A DNA stretch of 64,000 nucleotides from Martelella sp. NC20. GTDB lineage: Bacteria; Pseudomonadota; Alphaproteobacteria; Rhizobiales; Rhizobiaceae. The stretch is from positions 4,390,001 to 4,454,000 of the forward strand of contig NZ_CP054861.1 in NCBI RefSeq assembly GCF_013459645.1. Reading direction: 5' to 3'. The notes under the pieces were generated by a model, which worked only from the letters and a program-made list of their open reading frames with translations, was not told where the DNA came from and ran no database searches. Positions within the stretch are counted from its first letter, which is position 1, and every line of letters begins with the position of its first letter. Shown piece after piece: positions 57,375-64,000 of this stretch. The translations under genes were made by a program, and so were the position numbers.

Positions 57375-57773
57375 TCAGCCGCCCGGCGTCCAGGCATCGT
57401 AGTCGCCGGTCACCTCGTTACGCTTGCCTTCGACGGCGAGCGAGCCACGGGGGCGATAGGCGAGCGCGGTACCCGTGAGGTTGGGATTATGCGGCTTTTC
57501 CCACTCATGCGCCTTGTAGGCCTGCCGGGGCGGCGGCGTGTCGGTGCGGTGATGCATCCAGCCATGCCAGCCGGGCGGAATGGAGGAGGCATCGGCATAG
57601 CCCTTGTAGATCACCCAACGGCGCGGCAGGCCATAGGTGGACACTCCGCCTTCATAATAGATGTTGCCGAACTGATCCTCGCCCACCTTCTTGCCGAAGC
57701 GGCGCGTGAACAGATCCGTTCCGATGGTCGATCCGTTCCACCAGGTGAACATCTTGGTCAGAAAGCCAGCCAT
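57375..57773 (-). CDS. NDUFA12-type Complex I accessory protein (17.2-kDa family)
   Basis: The 132-residue product matches NDUFA12, a supernumerary Complex I subunit shared by mitochondria and alphaproteobacteria: T-W-W-N-G-S-T-I-G-T near the N-terminus, F-G-N-I-Y-Y-E, R-R-W-V-I-Y and P-P-G-W-H-G-W-M-H-H-R-T-D-T-P-P. The ATG at 57773 has AAGGAAAG upstream; a longer frame is not supported. The protein helps join the matrix arm of NADH dehydrogenase. No other nuo gene is in the window. It is 224 bases upstream of the DUF2155 gene with a REP-like element between. Confidence 0.93.
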   Translation of the reverse strand: MAGFLTKMFTWWNGSTIGTDLFTRRFGKKVGEDQFGNIYYEGGVSTYGLPRRWVIYKGYADASSIPPGWHGWMHHRTDTPPPRQAYKAHEWEKPHNPNLTGTALAYRPRGSLAVEGKRNEVTGDYDAWTPGG

Positions 57774-57864
57774 TTTCTTTCCTTCGTCCCGGCCGCAAGC
57801 GGCCTTTTGCATTACCCTCGTGTATGGCGCGTCATGCCGCTCTTGTCCAGAGCGACGAGACGTC

Positions 57865-58341
57865 TCAGACGCCGTGAAGCTTCATTTTGAAGCCGAGATG
57901 CGACTGGCGGAAGCCGAGCCGCTCGTAGAAGCGATGAGCGTCTTTGCGCGACGCGTTCGACATCAGCTGCACCAGCCGGCAACCCTCGATCCTGGCCTCA
58001 TCGATCGCCGTCTCGATCATCTTCCGGCCGATGCCCCGACCGCGCCATTCGGGATGGGTCTGCACCGCCTCGATCGTCAGCGTGGCCCCGCCCCTGCCCG
58101 TCAGCGTGCGGATATAGGTCGTCTGGAAGGTGCCGACGATCATGTCATCGAGCTCCGCGACGTAGAGCGTGTTGCTGGCCGACGCCTTGATGGCCTCGAA
58201 CGCATCGCGGTAGTCGTCATAGGCATCGGCGTCATTGGTATCGCCATGGCCGCCAAGCGTGTCCGCGGCGAAGATCGAGATCAGCACCGGAAGGTCATCG
58301 AGCCGCGCCTCGCGGATGAGGAGGTCTTCCGGATCAGACAT
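57865..58341 (-). CDS. GNAT family N-acetyltransferase
   Basis: The 158-residue product has the GNAT core: L-L-I-R-E-A-R-L-D-D at the N-terminus, motif A with V-Q-T-H-P-E-W-R-G-R-G-I-G-R-K-M (the acetyl-CoA pyrophosphate loop is R-G-R-G-I-G), and motif B with A-H-R-F-Y-E-R-L-G-F. Targets of such enzymes range from amines and antibiotics to proteins and cannot be read here. Its start overlaps the end of the upstream GNAT gene by eight bases. Confidence 0.9.
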   Translation of the reverse strand: MSDPEDLLIREARLDDLPVLISIFAADTLGGHGDTNDADAYDDYRDAFEAIKASASNTLYVAELDDMIVGTFQTTYIRTLTGRGGATLTIEAVQTHPEWRGRGIGRKMIETAIDEARIEGCRLVQLMSNASRKDAHRFYERLGFRQSHLGFKMKLHGV

Positions 58342-58837
58342 GGAGGAGTTCCTTCTCCATGATCACAGCCGGAATGCCGGAACCGGACGTACCGCAATTC
58401 TGTGTCTCACCGGCTTCAACCAGCCCGTGGGCGCGGTAGAAGGCGATTGCCTCGGCATTGCCGACCACGACCTCCAGCACCAACCGTTTTGCGTTCGGGA
58501 AACAGGTCTCGATTTCCGCGAACAGGTCGCGACCGATCCCCTGGCGCCGACAATCCGGATGGACGTAGAGCTGGTGGAGGTTGATGGTGTCCACGTGTGT
58601 CTTCGACAGGATGCCATAGGCCATTCCGCCGATGCGATGGCCGTCATCGGCCACCAGAAACTCGCCGCCCGGCCTTGCAAGTCGCGCCTTGATGGCGGCG
58701 GGCGAATGCCAGCTTGCCACCATCGCGCTCACCTTTTCCGCGCCCAGAATGGCGTCGTAGGCGGCATGCCAGGTCACATCCAGCAATTCGGAAACCGCCG
58801 GAATATCCGCTTCCATCGCCGTGCGGACAAAGAACAT
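58334..58837 (-). CDS. GNAT family N-acetyltransferase
   Basis: The 167-residue product has motif A L-Y-V-H-P-D-C-R-R-Q-G-I-G-R-D-L (acetyl-CoA loop) and motif B A-I-A-F-Y-R-A-H-G-L. It lies four bases after the gatB stop and overlaps the second GNAT gene, so gatB-GNAT-GNAT is a likely transcript. The two GNATs are not close copies of each other. The substrate is unknown. Confidence 0.9.
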   Translation of the reverse strand: MFFVRTAMEADIPAVSELLDVTWHAAYDAILGAEKVSAMVASWHSPAAIKARLARPGGEFLVADDGHRIGGMAYGILSKTHVDTINLHQLYVHPDCRRQGIGRDLFAEIETCFPNAKRLVLEVVVGNAEAIAFYRAHGLVEAGETQNCGTSGSGIPAVIMEKELLHV

Positions 58838-58841
58838 GCCG

Positions 58842-60344
58842 CTACTCCGTGACGCCCAGCTTTTCCTTGACCAGCGCCTGGACGGCCTGCGGGTTGGCCT
58901 TTCCGCCCGAAGCCTTCATCACCTGACCGACGAACCAGCCGGCAAGCGAGGGCTTGGCCTTGACCTTTTCGACCTGCTCCGGATTGGCGGCGATGATCTC
59001 GTCGACGATCTTCTCGATCGCGCCGGTATCCGTCACCTGCTTCATGCCGCGCTCCTCGACGATCGCCTTCGGGTCGCCGCCCTCGTTCCAGACGATCTCG
59101 AACAGGTCCTTGGCAATCTTGCCGGAGATCACGCCGTCCTTCAGCAGGTCGAGAATGGCGCCGAGCTGGTCGGGCGAGACCGGGGTCTCGTCAATGCCCT
59201 TGCTCGCCTTGTTGAGCGCGCCGAGCAGGTCGTTGATCACCCAATTGGCCGCCGCCTTGGCGTCGCGGCCTTCGGCCAGCTTTTCATAATAGTCGGAAAC
59301 CGCCTTGTCGGAGACCAGAACCGAGGCGTCGTAGACCGACAGGCCGAGCTTTTCGACAAAACGGGCCTTCTTGTCGTCCGGCAGTTCCGGCAGGTCCTTG
59401 GCCAGCTCCGCGATGAAGGCGTCGTCGAATTCGAGCGGCAAGAGGTCCGGATCGGGGAAATAGCGGTAGTCATGCGCGTCTTCCTTCGAGCGCATCGAGC
59501 GGGTCTCGCCCTTGACCGGATCGAACAGGCGGGTCTCCTGATCGATCTTGCCGCCGTCCTCCAGAATGTCGATCTGGCGGCGGGCCTCGCTGTCGATCGC
59601 CTGGCCGACGAAACGGATCGAGTTGACGTTCTTGATCTCGCAGCGCGTGCCGAACTCGCCGCCGGGCTTCCTCACAGAGACATTGACGTCGGCGCGCATC
59701 GAGCCCTCGTCCATGTTGCCGTCGCAGGTGCCGAGATAGCGAACGATGGTCCTGAGCTTGGTAACATAGGCCTTGGCCTCGTCGGCCGAGCGCATGTCGG
59801 GCTTGGAGACGATCTCCATCAGCGCAACGCCGGAACGGTTGAGGTCGACGAAGGAAAACGAGGGATGCTGGTCATGCATCAGCTTGCCGGCGTCCTGCTC
59901 CAGATGCAGCCGCTCGATTCCGATCTCGATATCCTCGAAATTGCCTTCGCGGTCGGGACCGAGCGAGATCGTGATCGTGCCCTCGCCGACGATCGGGTCC
60001 TTGAACTGCGAGATCTGGTAGCCCTGCGGCAGATCGGGATAGAAATAATTCTTGCGGTCGAAGATCGAGCGCTTGTTGATCTTCGCCTTCAGGCCGAGAC
60101 CGGTGCGCACGGCCTGCTTGACGCATTCCTCGTTGATCACCGGCAGCATGCCGGGCATGGCGGCATCGACCAGCGAGACGTTGGCGTTGGGCGCCTTGCC
60201 GAAGGTGGTGGACGAACCGGAGAACAGTTTCGCATTGCTGGTGACCTGCGCATGCACCTCAAGGCCGATGATGACTTCCCAATCGCCGGTGGCGCCGGGG
60301 ATAAGGCGTTTGGGATCGGGCGTGCGGGTATCGACAATGGTCAT
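58842..60344 (-). CDS. gatB: Aspartyl/glutamyl-tRNA(Asn/Gln) amidotransferase subunit B
   Basis: GatB is part of GatCAB, which turns Glu-tRNA(Gln) and Asp-tRNA(Asn) into Gln-tRNA and Asn-tRNA in bacteria lacking glutaminyl- or asparaginyl-tRNA synthetase. The 500-residue product has [13 protein letters not shown] at the N-terminus, [16 protein letters not shown] near residue 100, the E-I-V-S-K-P-D-M segment, and the C-terminal YqeY-like tail domain ([10 protein letters not shown]). The start is uncertain: ATG 60344 fits the family (T-I-V-D-T-R-T), ATG 60362 adds six residues without a Shine-Dalgarno. gatA and gatC are not in the window. Confidence 0.95.
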   Translation of the reverse strand: MTIVDTRTPDPKRLIPGATGDWEVIIGLEVHAQVTSNAKLFSGSSTTFGKAPNANVSLVDAAMPGMLPVINEECVKQAVRTGLGLKAKINKRSIFDRKNYFYPDLPQGYQISQFKDPIVGEGTITISLGPDREGNFEDIEIGIERLHLEQDAGKLMHDQHPSFSFVDLNRSGVALMEIVSKPDMRSADEAKAYVTKLRTIVRYLGTCDGNMDEGSMRADVNVSVRKPGGEFGTRCEIKNVNSIRFVGQAIDSEARRQIDILEDGGKIDQETRLFDPVKGETRSMRSKEDAHDYRYFPDPDLLPLEFDDAFIAELAKDLPELPDDKKARFVEKLGLSVYDASVLVSDKAVSDYYEKLAEGRDAKAAANWVINDLLGALNKASKGIDETPVSPDQLGAILDLLKDGVISGKIAKDLFEIVWNEGGDPKAIVEERGMKQVTDTGAIEKIVDEIIAANPEQVEKVKAKPSLAGWFVGQVMKASGGKANPQAVQALVKEKLGVTE

Positions 60345-60660
60345 GGTCAGCTCATCGTTCATTCACGGGATATCGTTGGTGAGGTAGAGCAAATGGGCAG
60401 AAGACGCAAGCGATTGGGTGTCCGGACGCCCTTCAAAACCTTGACCCGGGACGGCATCGGAACTATGTCGCTCCGGTCAACACGGAGTGTGTATGTCCAA
60501 CCGTCAGGAATCCCGGTAAGGGCCCTGCCCGTCCTGCCCCTTCGGGCAAGATGCGCGCAGCGGCCGAAAACGATGAGCCCCGCGAGGCGAATGCCGGCGG
60601 GAACCGTTTTCACGCGCCCTATACCCAGGTATTGATGGCGCCCATCCGGAATTGACGACC
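60345..60660. other. Divergent gatB/yjhX intergenic region
   Basis: About 300 bp with no coding frame. On the plus strand TTGACC (60441-60446) with a 17-base spacer to TATGTC (60464-60469) is a possible promoter for the UPF0386 gene. The reverse complement also shows TTGACC at 60475-60480, which could serve gatB. Nothing else is clear. Confidence 0.35.
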
Positions 60661-60918
60661 ATGGACATCTCGCGCGATGAACAGCGCATTCTTCACCTGC
60701 TCGCCCAGGGCGGCAGGATCGAACTCATCAAAACCGAAAACCGGAAGATCGAGCGGGTAGACTGCTACACCCGCGACGGCTGGCGCTATTCCGGCCTCGA
60801 CCTGACATTGTTCCGCAAGCTGAAGGCCAAGCGGGCGATCCGTTCTCGGGGCGGCCGCCCCTACCAGATCACCGCAAGGGGCCTGGAACTGGTTCGCAGT
60901 CAGGCGGACAACCGGTAG
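60661..60918 (+). CDS. UPF0386 (YjhX) family protein
   Basis: The 85-residue product matches UPF0386 along its length: M-D-I-S-R-D-E-Q-R-I-L-H-L-L-A-Q-G-G-R-I at the start and L-F-R-K-L-K-A-K-R-A-I-R-S-R-G-G-R-P-Y near the end. It is basic and looks like a small winged-helix protein. In E. coli YjhX is listed as the toxin of the YjhX-YjhQ pair, where YjhQ is a GNAT-fold antitoxin; direct evidence is thin and many genomes hold lone copies. The ATG at 60661 is chosen over TTG 60652. It is divergent from gatB, whose operon holds two GNAT genes. Confidence 0.88.
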   Translation: MDISRDEQRILHLLAQGGRIELIKTENRKIERVDCYTRDGWRYSGLDLTLFRKLKAKRAIRSRGGRPYQITARGLELVRSQADNR

Positions 60919-61094
60919 CAACGGGGCGCGGCGCTTCGCAATGAAGTTGCCGCGCCCCGAAGGCTATTCGGGAACCCCGGCACGATCCTACAGGACCTGC
61001 GTCAACCTGCCGCGCCTCCCAAACGATGACTTGTCACAAAAAGACCTTCAATCTAAGGTTTAAATCTATCACTATCACAAGCGAGGGATTTTAC

Positions 61095-62519
61095 ATGAGA
61101 ATGAAACCTGTTGCGGTTGCCGCGCTCAGCCTCGCGGTGGCCTTTTCGCCGGTGCTCAACAGCCCGGTTTTCGCAAAAACCCAGGTCGAGGCGACGCTGA
61201 ACGACGAGCAGGCAAAGGCCATCGTCTATTCCATCTATGTCATGGCCTATCCGATGGTACTGATGGACATCAGCGCTGCAGTCTCGACCAATGTCGCCGA
61301 GCCGGCGGGGGTTGCCGCCCCGGTCAACCAGTTCGCCAATCTGGCGGCCTTTCCCGATGCCTCGTTCGACACCGTCGTCCGTCCCAACGCCGACACGCTC
61401 TATTCCTCGCTCACCTATGATGTCTCGAAGGAGCCGCTGATCGTCTCGGTTCCGGCCTCAAACGGACGCTTCTACCTGTTCCAGATGATGGACGAATGGA
61501 GCGACGTCTATGCCTCGCCGGGGAGCCGCACCACCGGCGATGACGCCTACACCTTCGCCATCGTCGGCCCCGGCTGGCAGGGCAAGCTGCCGGACGGCGT
61601 CAGGGGCTACGAAAGCCCGACGGCCGAGGGATGGGTGGTCGGGCGCGTCGAAACCCGGGGATCGGCCGATTACGACGCGGTCCATGCCTTTCAGGCCGGA
61701 CTGAAGGCCGTTCCCCTCAGCGCCTGGGGCACGGACTACGTTCCGCCGAAGGGCGCTGTCGATGCGGCGCGCGACATGAGTTCGCCTGTCGGCCAGATCG
61801 AAAAACTCGATGGCCCGGCATTCTTCCAGCGCTTCGCCGAACTGATGAAGAAAAATCCGCCCCATTCCAACGACGATTCCGCCGTCGACCTGATGGGCCG
61901 GATCGGGCTGGTGCCCGGAAACAGCTACGACCCGACGGCACAGCCCAAGGCGGTGCAGGACGCCATTGCCGAGGCTCCCGCGAAGGTGCTGCCGTTCATC
62001 CAGAAGACCTGGGTGCGGTCCGGCGAACTCGTCAACGGCTGGAGGATCAACCTGACGGGGATCGGAAGCTACGGTTCCGACTACATGCATCGCGCCGGCG
62101 TCGCCTTTGGCGGGCTTGCCGCCAACAAGCCGGTCGACGCCGTCTATCCGAGCGCATTCGTGGATGCCGACGGCAATCCATTCGACAGCTCCAAGGACTA
62201 TGTTCTGCATTTCGACAAGGGCGCGGCCCCGCCGGCCCGCGCGTTCTGGTCGGTGACGCTCTACAATCAGGACCAGTTCTTCGCCAAGAACCCGATCGAC
62301 CGCTACTCGCTCGGCAGCAACAGCGCGCTCAAGGAGAACGCTGACGGATCGATCGACATCTACATCCAGCGGGAATCGCCCGGCAAGGACAGGCAAGCCA
62401 ACTGGCTGCCCGCGCCGGAGAGCGGCCATTTCAGCCTGACGATGCGGATCTACTGGCCGGAACTCTCCGTCCTCAGCGGCACCTGGAGCCCGCCGCCGGT
62501 CGAACGCGCCCACAACTGA
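61095..62519 (+). CDS. Exported DUF1254/DUF1214 domain protein
   Basis: The 474-residue product has a signal peptide (A-A-L-S-L-A-V-A-F-S-P-V-L, cleavage after V-F-A near residue 28) and two domains: DUF1254 (about 50-160, Y-P-M-V-L-M-D near its start and D-T-V-V-R-P-N-A-D-T-L-Y-S) and DUF1214 (about 340-470, with R-A-F-W-S-V-T-L-Y and the late M-R-I-Y-W-P). Such proteins are common in environmental bacteria and of unknown function, though both domains occur together often. GAGGGA sits six bases before the ATG at 61095; another ATG is at 61101. A strong hairpin follows. Confidence 0.9.
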   Translation: MRMKPVAVAALSLAVAFSPVLNSPVFAKTQVEATLNDEQAKAIVYSIYVMAYPMVLMDISAAVSTNVAEPAGVAAPVNQFANLAAFPDASFDTVVRPNADTLYSSLTYDVSKEPLIVSVPASNGRFYLFQMMDEWSDVYASPGSRTTGDDAYTFAIVGPGWQGKLPDGVRGYESPTAEGWVVGRVETRGSADYDAVHAFQAGLKAVPLSAWGTDYVPPKGAVDAARDMSSPVGQIEKLDGPAFFQRFAELMKKNPPHSNDDSAVDLMGRIGLVPGNSYDPTAQPKAVQDAIAEAPAKVLPFIQKTWVRSGELVNGWRINLTGIGSYGSDYMHRAGVAFGGLAANKPVDAVYPSAFVDADGNPFDSSKDYVLHFDKGAAPPARAFWSVTLYNQDQFFAKNPIDRYSLGSNSALKENADGSIDIYIQRESPGKDRQANWLPAPESGHFSLTMRIYWPELSVLSGTWSPPPVERAHN

Positions 62520-62534
62520 TAGCAACAGAAACAG

Positions 62535-62561
62535 GACGGCGCCTTGTTAAAAGGCGCCGTC
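62535..62561. terminator. Perfect 11-bp hairpin after the DUF1254/DUF1214 gene
   Basis: GACGGCGCCTT (62535-62545) and AAGGCGCCGTC (62551-62561) enclose GTTAA. The stem is very stable but lacks a T-run on the plus strand, so it may act in both directions between convergent genes. Confidence 0.7.
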
Positions 62562-62629
62562 CCGCGTCTGTTTGCGGCACAGCCGGCGCTGGTGCCGGCC
62601 GGCGCCTGTTCAAGGTGTGACCGGGCCGG

Positions 62630-62896
62630 TCAGGCCCGGGAAATCTCCGCCCGCAGCGCCGCGCACTCCTCCGCAAAGCGCCCCGTCGCAACCGGCCTGC
62701 CAGACCGCCGGTACCAGTAACCGGCGTTGCCGTCATCGCCCTCGATCCGGTGGCAGAGCGCATGGGCGGCATCGAACAGGCTTTCGCCCTCGTGGTGCTG
62801 GCACAGGTCATGGACCGCCTCCCATGCGGGCCCCTTGGTGAAGCCGGCATCGGCGAGTTTTTCCAAGGCCGCGCCAAGTGCTGCTTGATCGGTCAA
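62630..62896 (-). CDS. Conserved small hypothetical protein
   Basis: An 88-residue protein without signal peptide or membrane helix. I know no function. The middle H-A-L-C-H-R-I-E-G-D-D-G-N-A-G-Y-W-Y-R-R-S-G-R-P stretch is the kind of sequence seen in small conserved proteins across proteobacteria; it has histidine, cysteine and paired aromatic residues that could bind a metal or ligand. The start is TTG at 62896, supported by GGGAGGA at the right distance. It is convergent with the DUF1254/DUF1214 gene. Confidence 0.7.
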   Translation of the reverse strand: MTDQAALGAALEKLADAGFTKGPAWEAVHDLCQHHEGESLFDAAHALCHRIEGDDGNAGYWYRRSGRPVATGRFAEECAALRAEISRA

Positions 62897-63011
62897 TTCT
62901 TCATCCTCCCGGCATTATCCTCCACCGAATTTGGCGCGCTTTCGCTCCGGACGCAACCGCCGGAGGGGTCGGAGCGGTCAGCAGGCAGAAAAGTCCCTCC
63001 CAAGCCACTCC

Positions 63012-63123
63012 GTCATGCCGGCCGTGAGCCGGCATCCAGGGCCGCTTGTGGTGATTTCAGACAAGAGCTTTGCGCGCAAGGACCCGGCACTTGCTGGACC
63101 CCGGATCAAGTCCGGGGTGACGA
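63012..63123. repeat. REP-like element, family C, longer copy
   Basis: Left hairpin GTCATGCCGGCCGTGAGCCGGCATCC and right hairpin CCCCGGATCAAGTCCGGGG match the family ends, with a longer middle than the 79-bp copies. It lies in the 452-bp gap between the small hypothetical gene and serA. Confidence 0.75.
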
Positions 63124-63198
63124 CGGAAAGGGATGCGGCTCCGTGACCGCCTATACCAAGGCGCGAAGATGCTGACGCATCCCCGCCTTGAAGGAATT

Positions 63199-63277
63199 GC
63201 GAATTTCCCAATTGTCCTGGTGACTTGGGAATTCGCAAACGGAATATCAACGGTCATTTTCAATGACCGTTGATATT
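63199..63277. repeat. Two strong adjacent inverted repeats upstream of the serA terminator
   Basis: The first pairs GCGAATTTCCCAA (63199-63211) with TTGGGAATTCGC (63225-63236), one base unmatched. The second is a perfect 16-bp inverted repeat, AATATCAACGGTCATT (63243-63258) and 63262-63277, with loop TTC. They do not match the RIME or REP families seen elsewhere in the window. Confidence 0.7.
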
Positions 63278-63284
63278 ACGCGGT

Positions 63285-63330
63285 TTGTCAACAAACCGAG
63301 CCCGGCGCCCGTTTCGGGAGGCCGGGCTGT
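63285..63330 (-). terminator. Rho-independent terminator of serA
   Basis: On the minus strand AGCCCGGC...GCCGGGCT is followed by CGGTTTGTTG, about 20 bases after the serA stop. Confidence 0.65.
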
Positions 63331-63348
63331 CTTGTCGCGGAAACCGCC

Positions 63349-64000
63349 TTATTCGACGGCGAATTCCAGCGGCTTTGCCTGCTTGATCGCCGGATGGGCC
63401 AGCAGCTTGTCGAGAACCTCCTGCTTCGGCTCCTCGTCAACGTAAAGCAGCGCGATCGCATCGCCGCCCTGATTGTCGCGACCGAGCTGGAAGTTGGCGA
63501 TATTGACGCCGGCATCGCCGAGCGTCGAGCCCATGAAACCGATCATGCCGGGCACGTCGGTATTGGCGATGTAGATCATGTGGCGGCCGACATCGGCATC
63601 CATGTTGATGCCCTTGATCTGGATGAAGCGCGGCTTGCCATCGGAAAACACCGTGCCGGCGACAGAACGGGTCTGCTTCTCGGTGGTGATCGTCAGCTTG
63701 ATATACCCATCGTAAACGCCCGACTTGTCGCGCCGGGCTTCCTGCAGGATGATGCCCTTGTCCTTCACCATGATCGGCGCCGATACCATGTTGACGTCGG
63801 CCACGACCGGGCGCAGCAGGCCGGCCAGCAGCGCGCTGGTCAGCGCCGTGGTGTTCATGTCGGCGAAGACGCCGTCATAAAGCACTTCGACTTCCTTGAT
63901 CGGGCTCTCGGTCACCTGGCCGGCAAAACCGCCGAGCACTTCGGCAAGCTTGATCACAGGCTTCAGGCGCGGCGCTTCGTCGGCCGAGATCGAGGGCATG
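63349..64000 (-). CDS. serA: D-3-phosphoglycerate dehydrogenase, C-terminal part (runs off the window)
   Basis: SerA starts serine synthesis by oxidising 3-phosphoglycerate with NAD+. Only the last 217 or so residues are visible; the NAD-binding catalytic half lies past 64000. What is present is the intervening allosteric substrate-binding domain (F-A-D-M-N-T-T-A-L-T-S-A-L-L-A-G-L-L) and the C-terminal ACT domain (I-Y-I-A-N-T-D-V-P-G-M-I-G-F-M-G-S-T-L and N-I-A-N-F-Q-L-G-R). This is the long, mycobacterial/plant-type SerA, in which the ACT domain senses serine. Confidence 0.93.
   Translation of the reverse strand, partial: MPSISADEAPRLKPVIKLAEVLGGFAGQVTESPIKEVEVLYDGVFADMNTTALTSALLAGLLRPVVADVNMVSAPIMVKDKGIILQEARRDKSGVYDGYIKLTITTEKQTRSVAGTVFSDGKPRFIQIKGINMDADVGRHMIYIANTDVPGMIGFMGSTLGDAGVNIANFQLGRDNQGGDAIALLYVDEEPKQEVLDKLLAHPAIKQAKPLEFAVE

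Overview
The window is a gene-dense, high-GC piece of chromosome from an alphaproteobacterium, most likely a Rhizobiaceae-like member of the Hyphomicrobiales (Rhizobiales). The reasons are the gene orders (mraZ...ftsZ-lpxC-bamD-recN-ligA; rne-amiC-mrcA-prfB; accBC-aat-DUF2155-NDUFA12), an RNase E whose S1 domain carries a long insertion, a betaine-lipid btaAB pair, and several families of rhizobial-type intergenic palindromes. The genus cannot be fixed from the sequence alone. The content is almost entirely core housekeeping; no phage, insertion sequence, CRISPR array, rRNA or tRNA was seen.

Layout. Positions 1-3400: end of a GlxA-type AraC regulator, prmA, a SCO1/SenC copper chaperone with a GFA-family gene, and creA. 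Positions 3680-8465: ligA, an endonuclease/exonuclease/phosphatase-fold protein and a cardiolipin synthase. Positions 8697-30944: the division and cell-wall (dcw) cluster, all on the minus strand. Read in transcription order it is mraZ-rsmH-ftsL-ftsI-murE-murF-mraY-murD-ftsW-murG-murC-[no murB]-ddl-ftsQ-ftsA-ftsZ, then lpxC, bamD and recN. Many junctions overlap by 1-13 nt. rnpB (RNase P RNA) lies just upstream of mraZ. Positions 31718-34486: an FAD amine-oxidase-like enzyme, a small secreted protein and a TerB/DnaJ protein. Positions 34721-41980 (plus strand): an FtsH protease with HEMGH in place of the usual HEAGH, PPi-dependent phosphofructokinase, a small membrane protein, btaA-btaB for the phosphorus-free lipid DGTS, and an MltB-like lytic transglycosylase. 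Positions 42303-47465 (minus): prfB with an intact programmed +1 frameshift, PBP1A and the AmiC amidase. Positions 48103-51177: rne, preceded by a 637-bp leader. Positions 51493-58837: an aminotransferase, a DsbA-like thioredoxin-fold protein, aroQ, accB-accC, aat, a DUF2155 protein, an NDUFA12-type Complex I protein and two GNAT acetyltransferases. Positions 58842-64000: gatB, a UPF0386/YjhX protein, a DUF1254/DUF1214 exported protein, a small hypothetical protein and the C-terminal part of serA.

How the genes work together. Peptidoglycan dominates: precursor synthesis (murC-F, mraY, murG, ddl), polymerisation (ftsW/ftsI, PBP1A), remodelling (AmiC, MltB-like) and the divisome (ftsL, Q, A, Z), joined by envelope assembly (lpxC, bamD, cls, btaAB). 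The second theme is RNA and translation: rnpB, rne, prfB, prmA, rsmH, gatB and aat. The most useful second looks are the missing murB between murC and ddl, a CtrA-like TTAA-N7-TTTAC motif upstream of ddl-ftsQAZ, REP-like elements with compensatory arm changes, a six-copy 5-residue repeat inside the RNase E S1 insertion, and the YjhX-family gene divergent from a gatB-GNAT-GNAT operon. I did not find a convincing novel multi-gene system.
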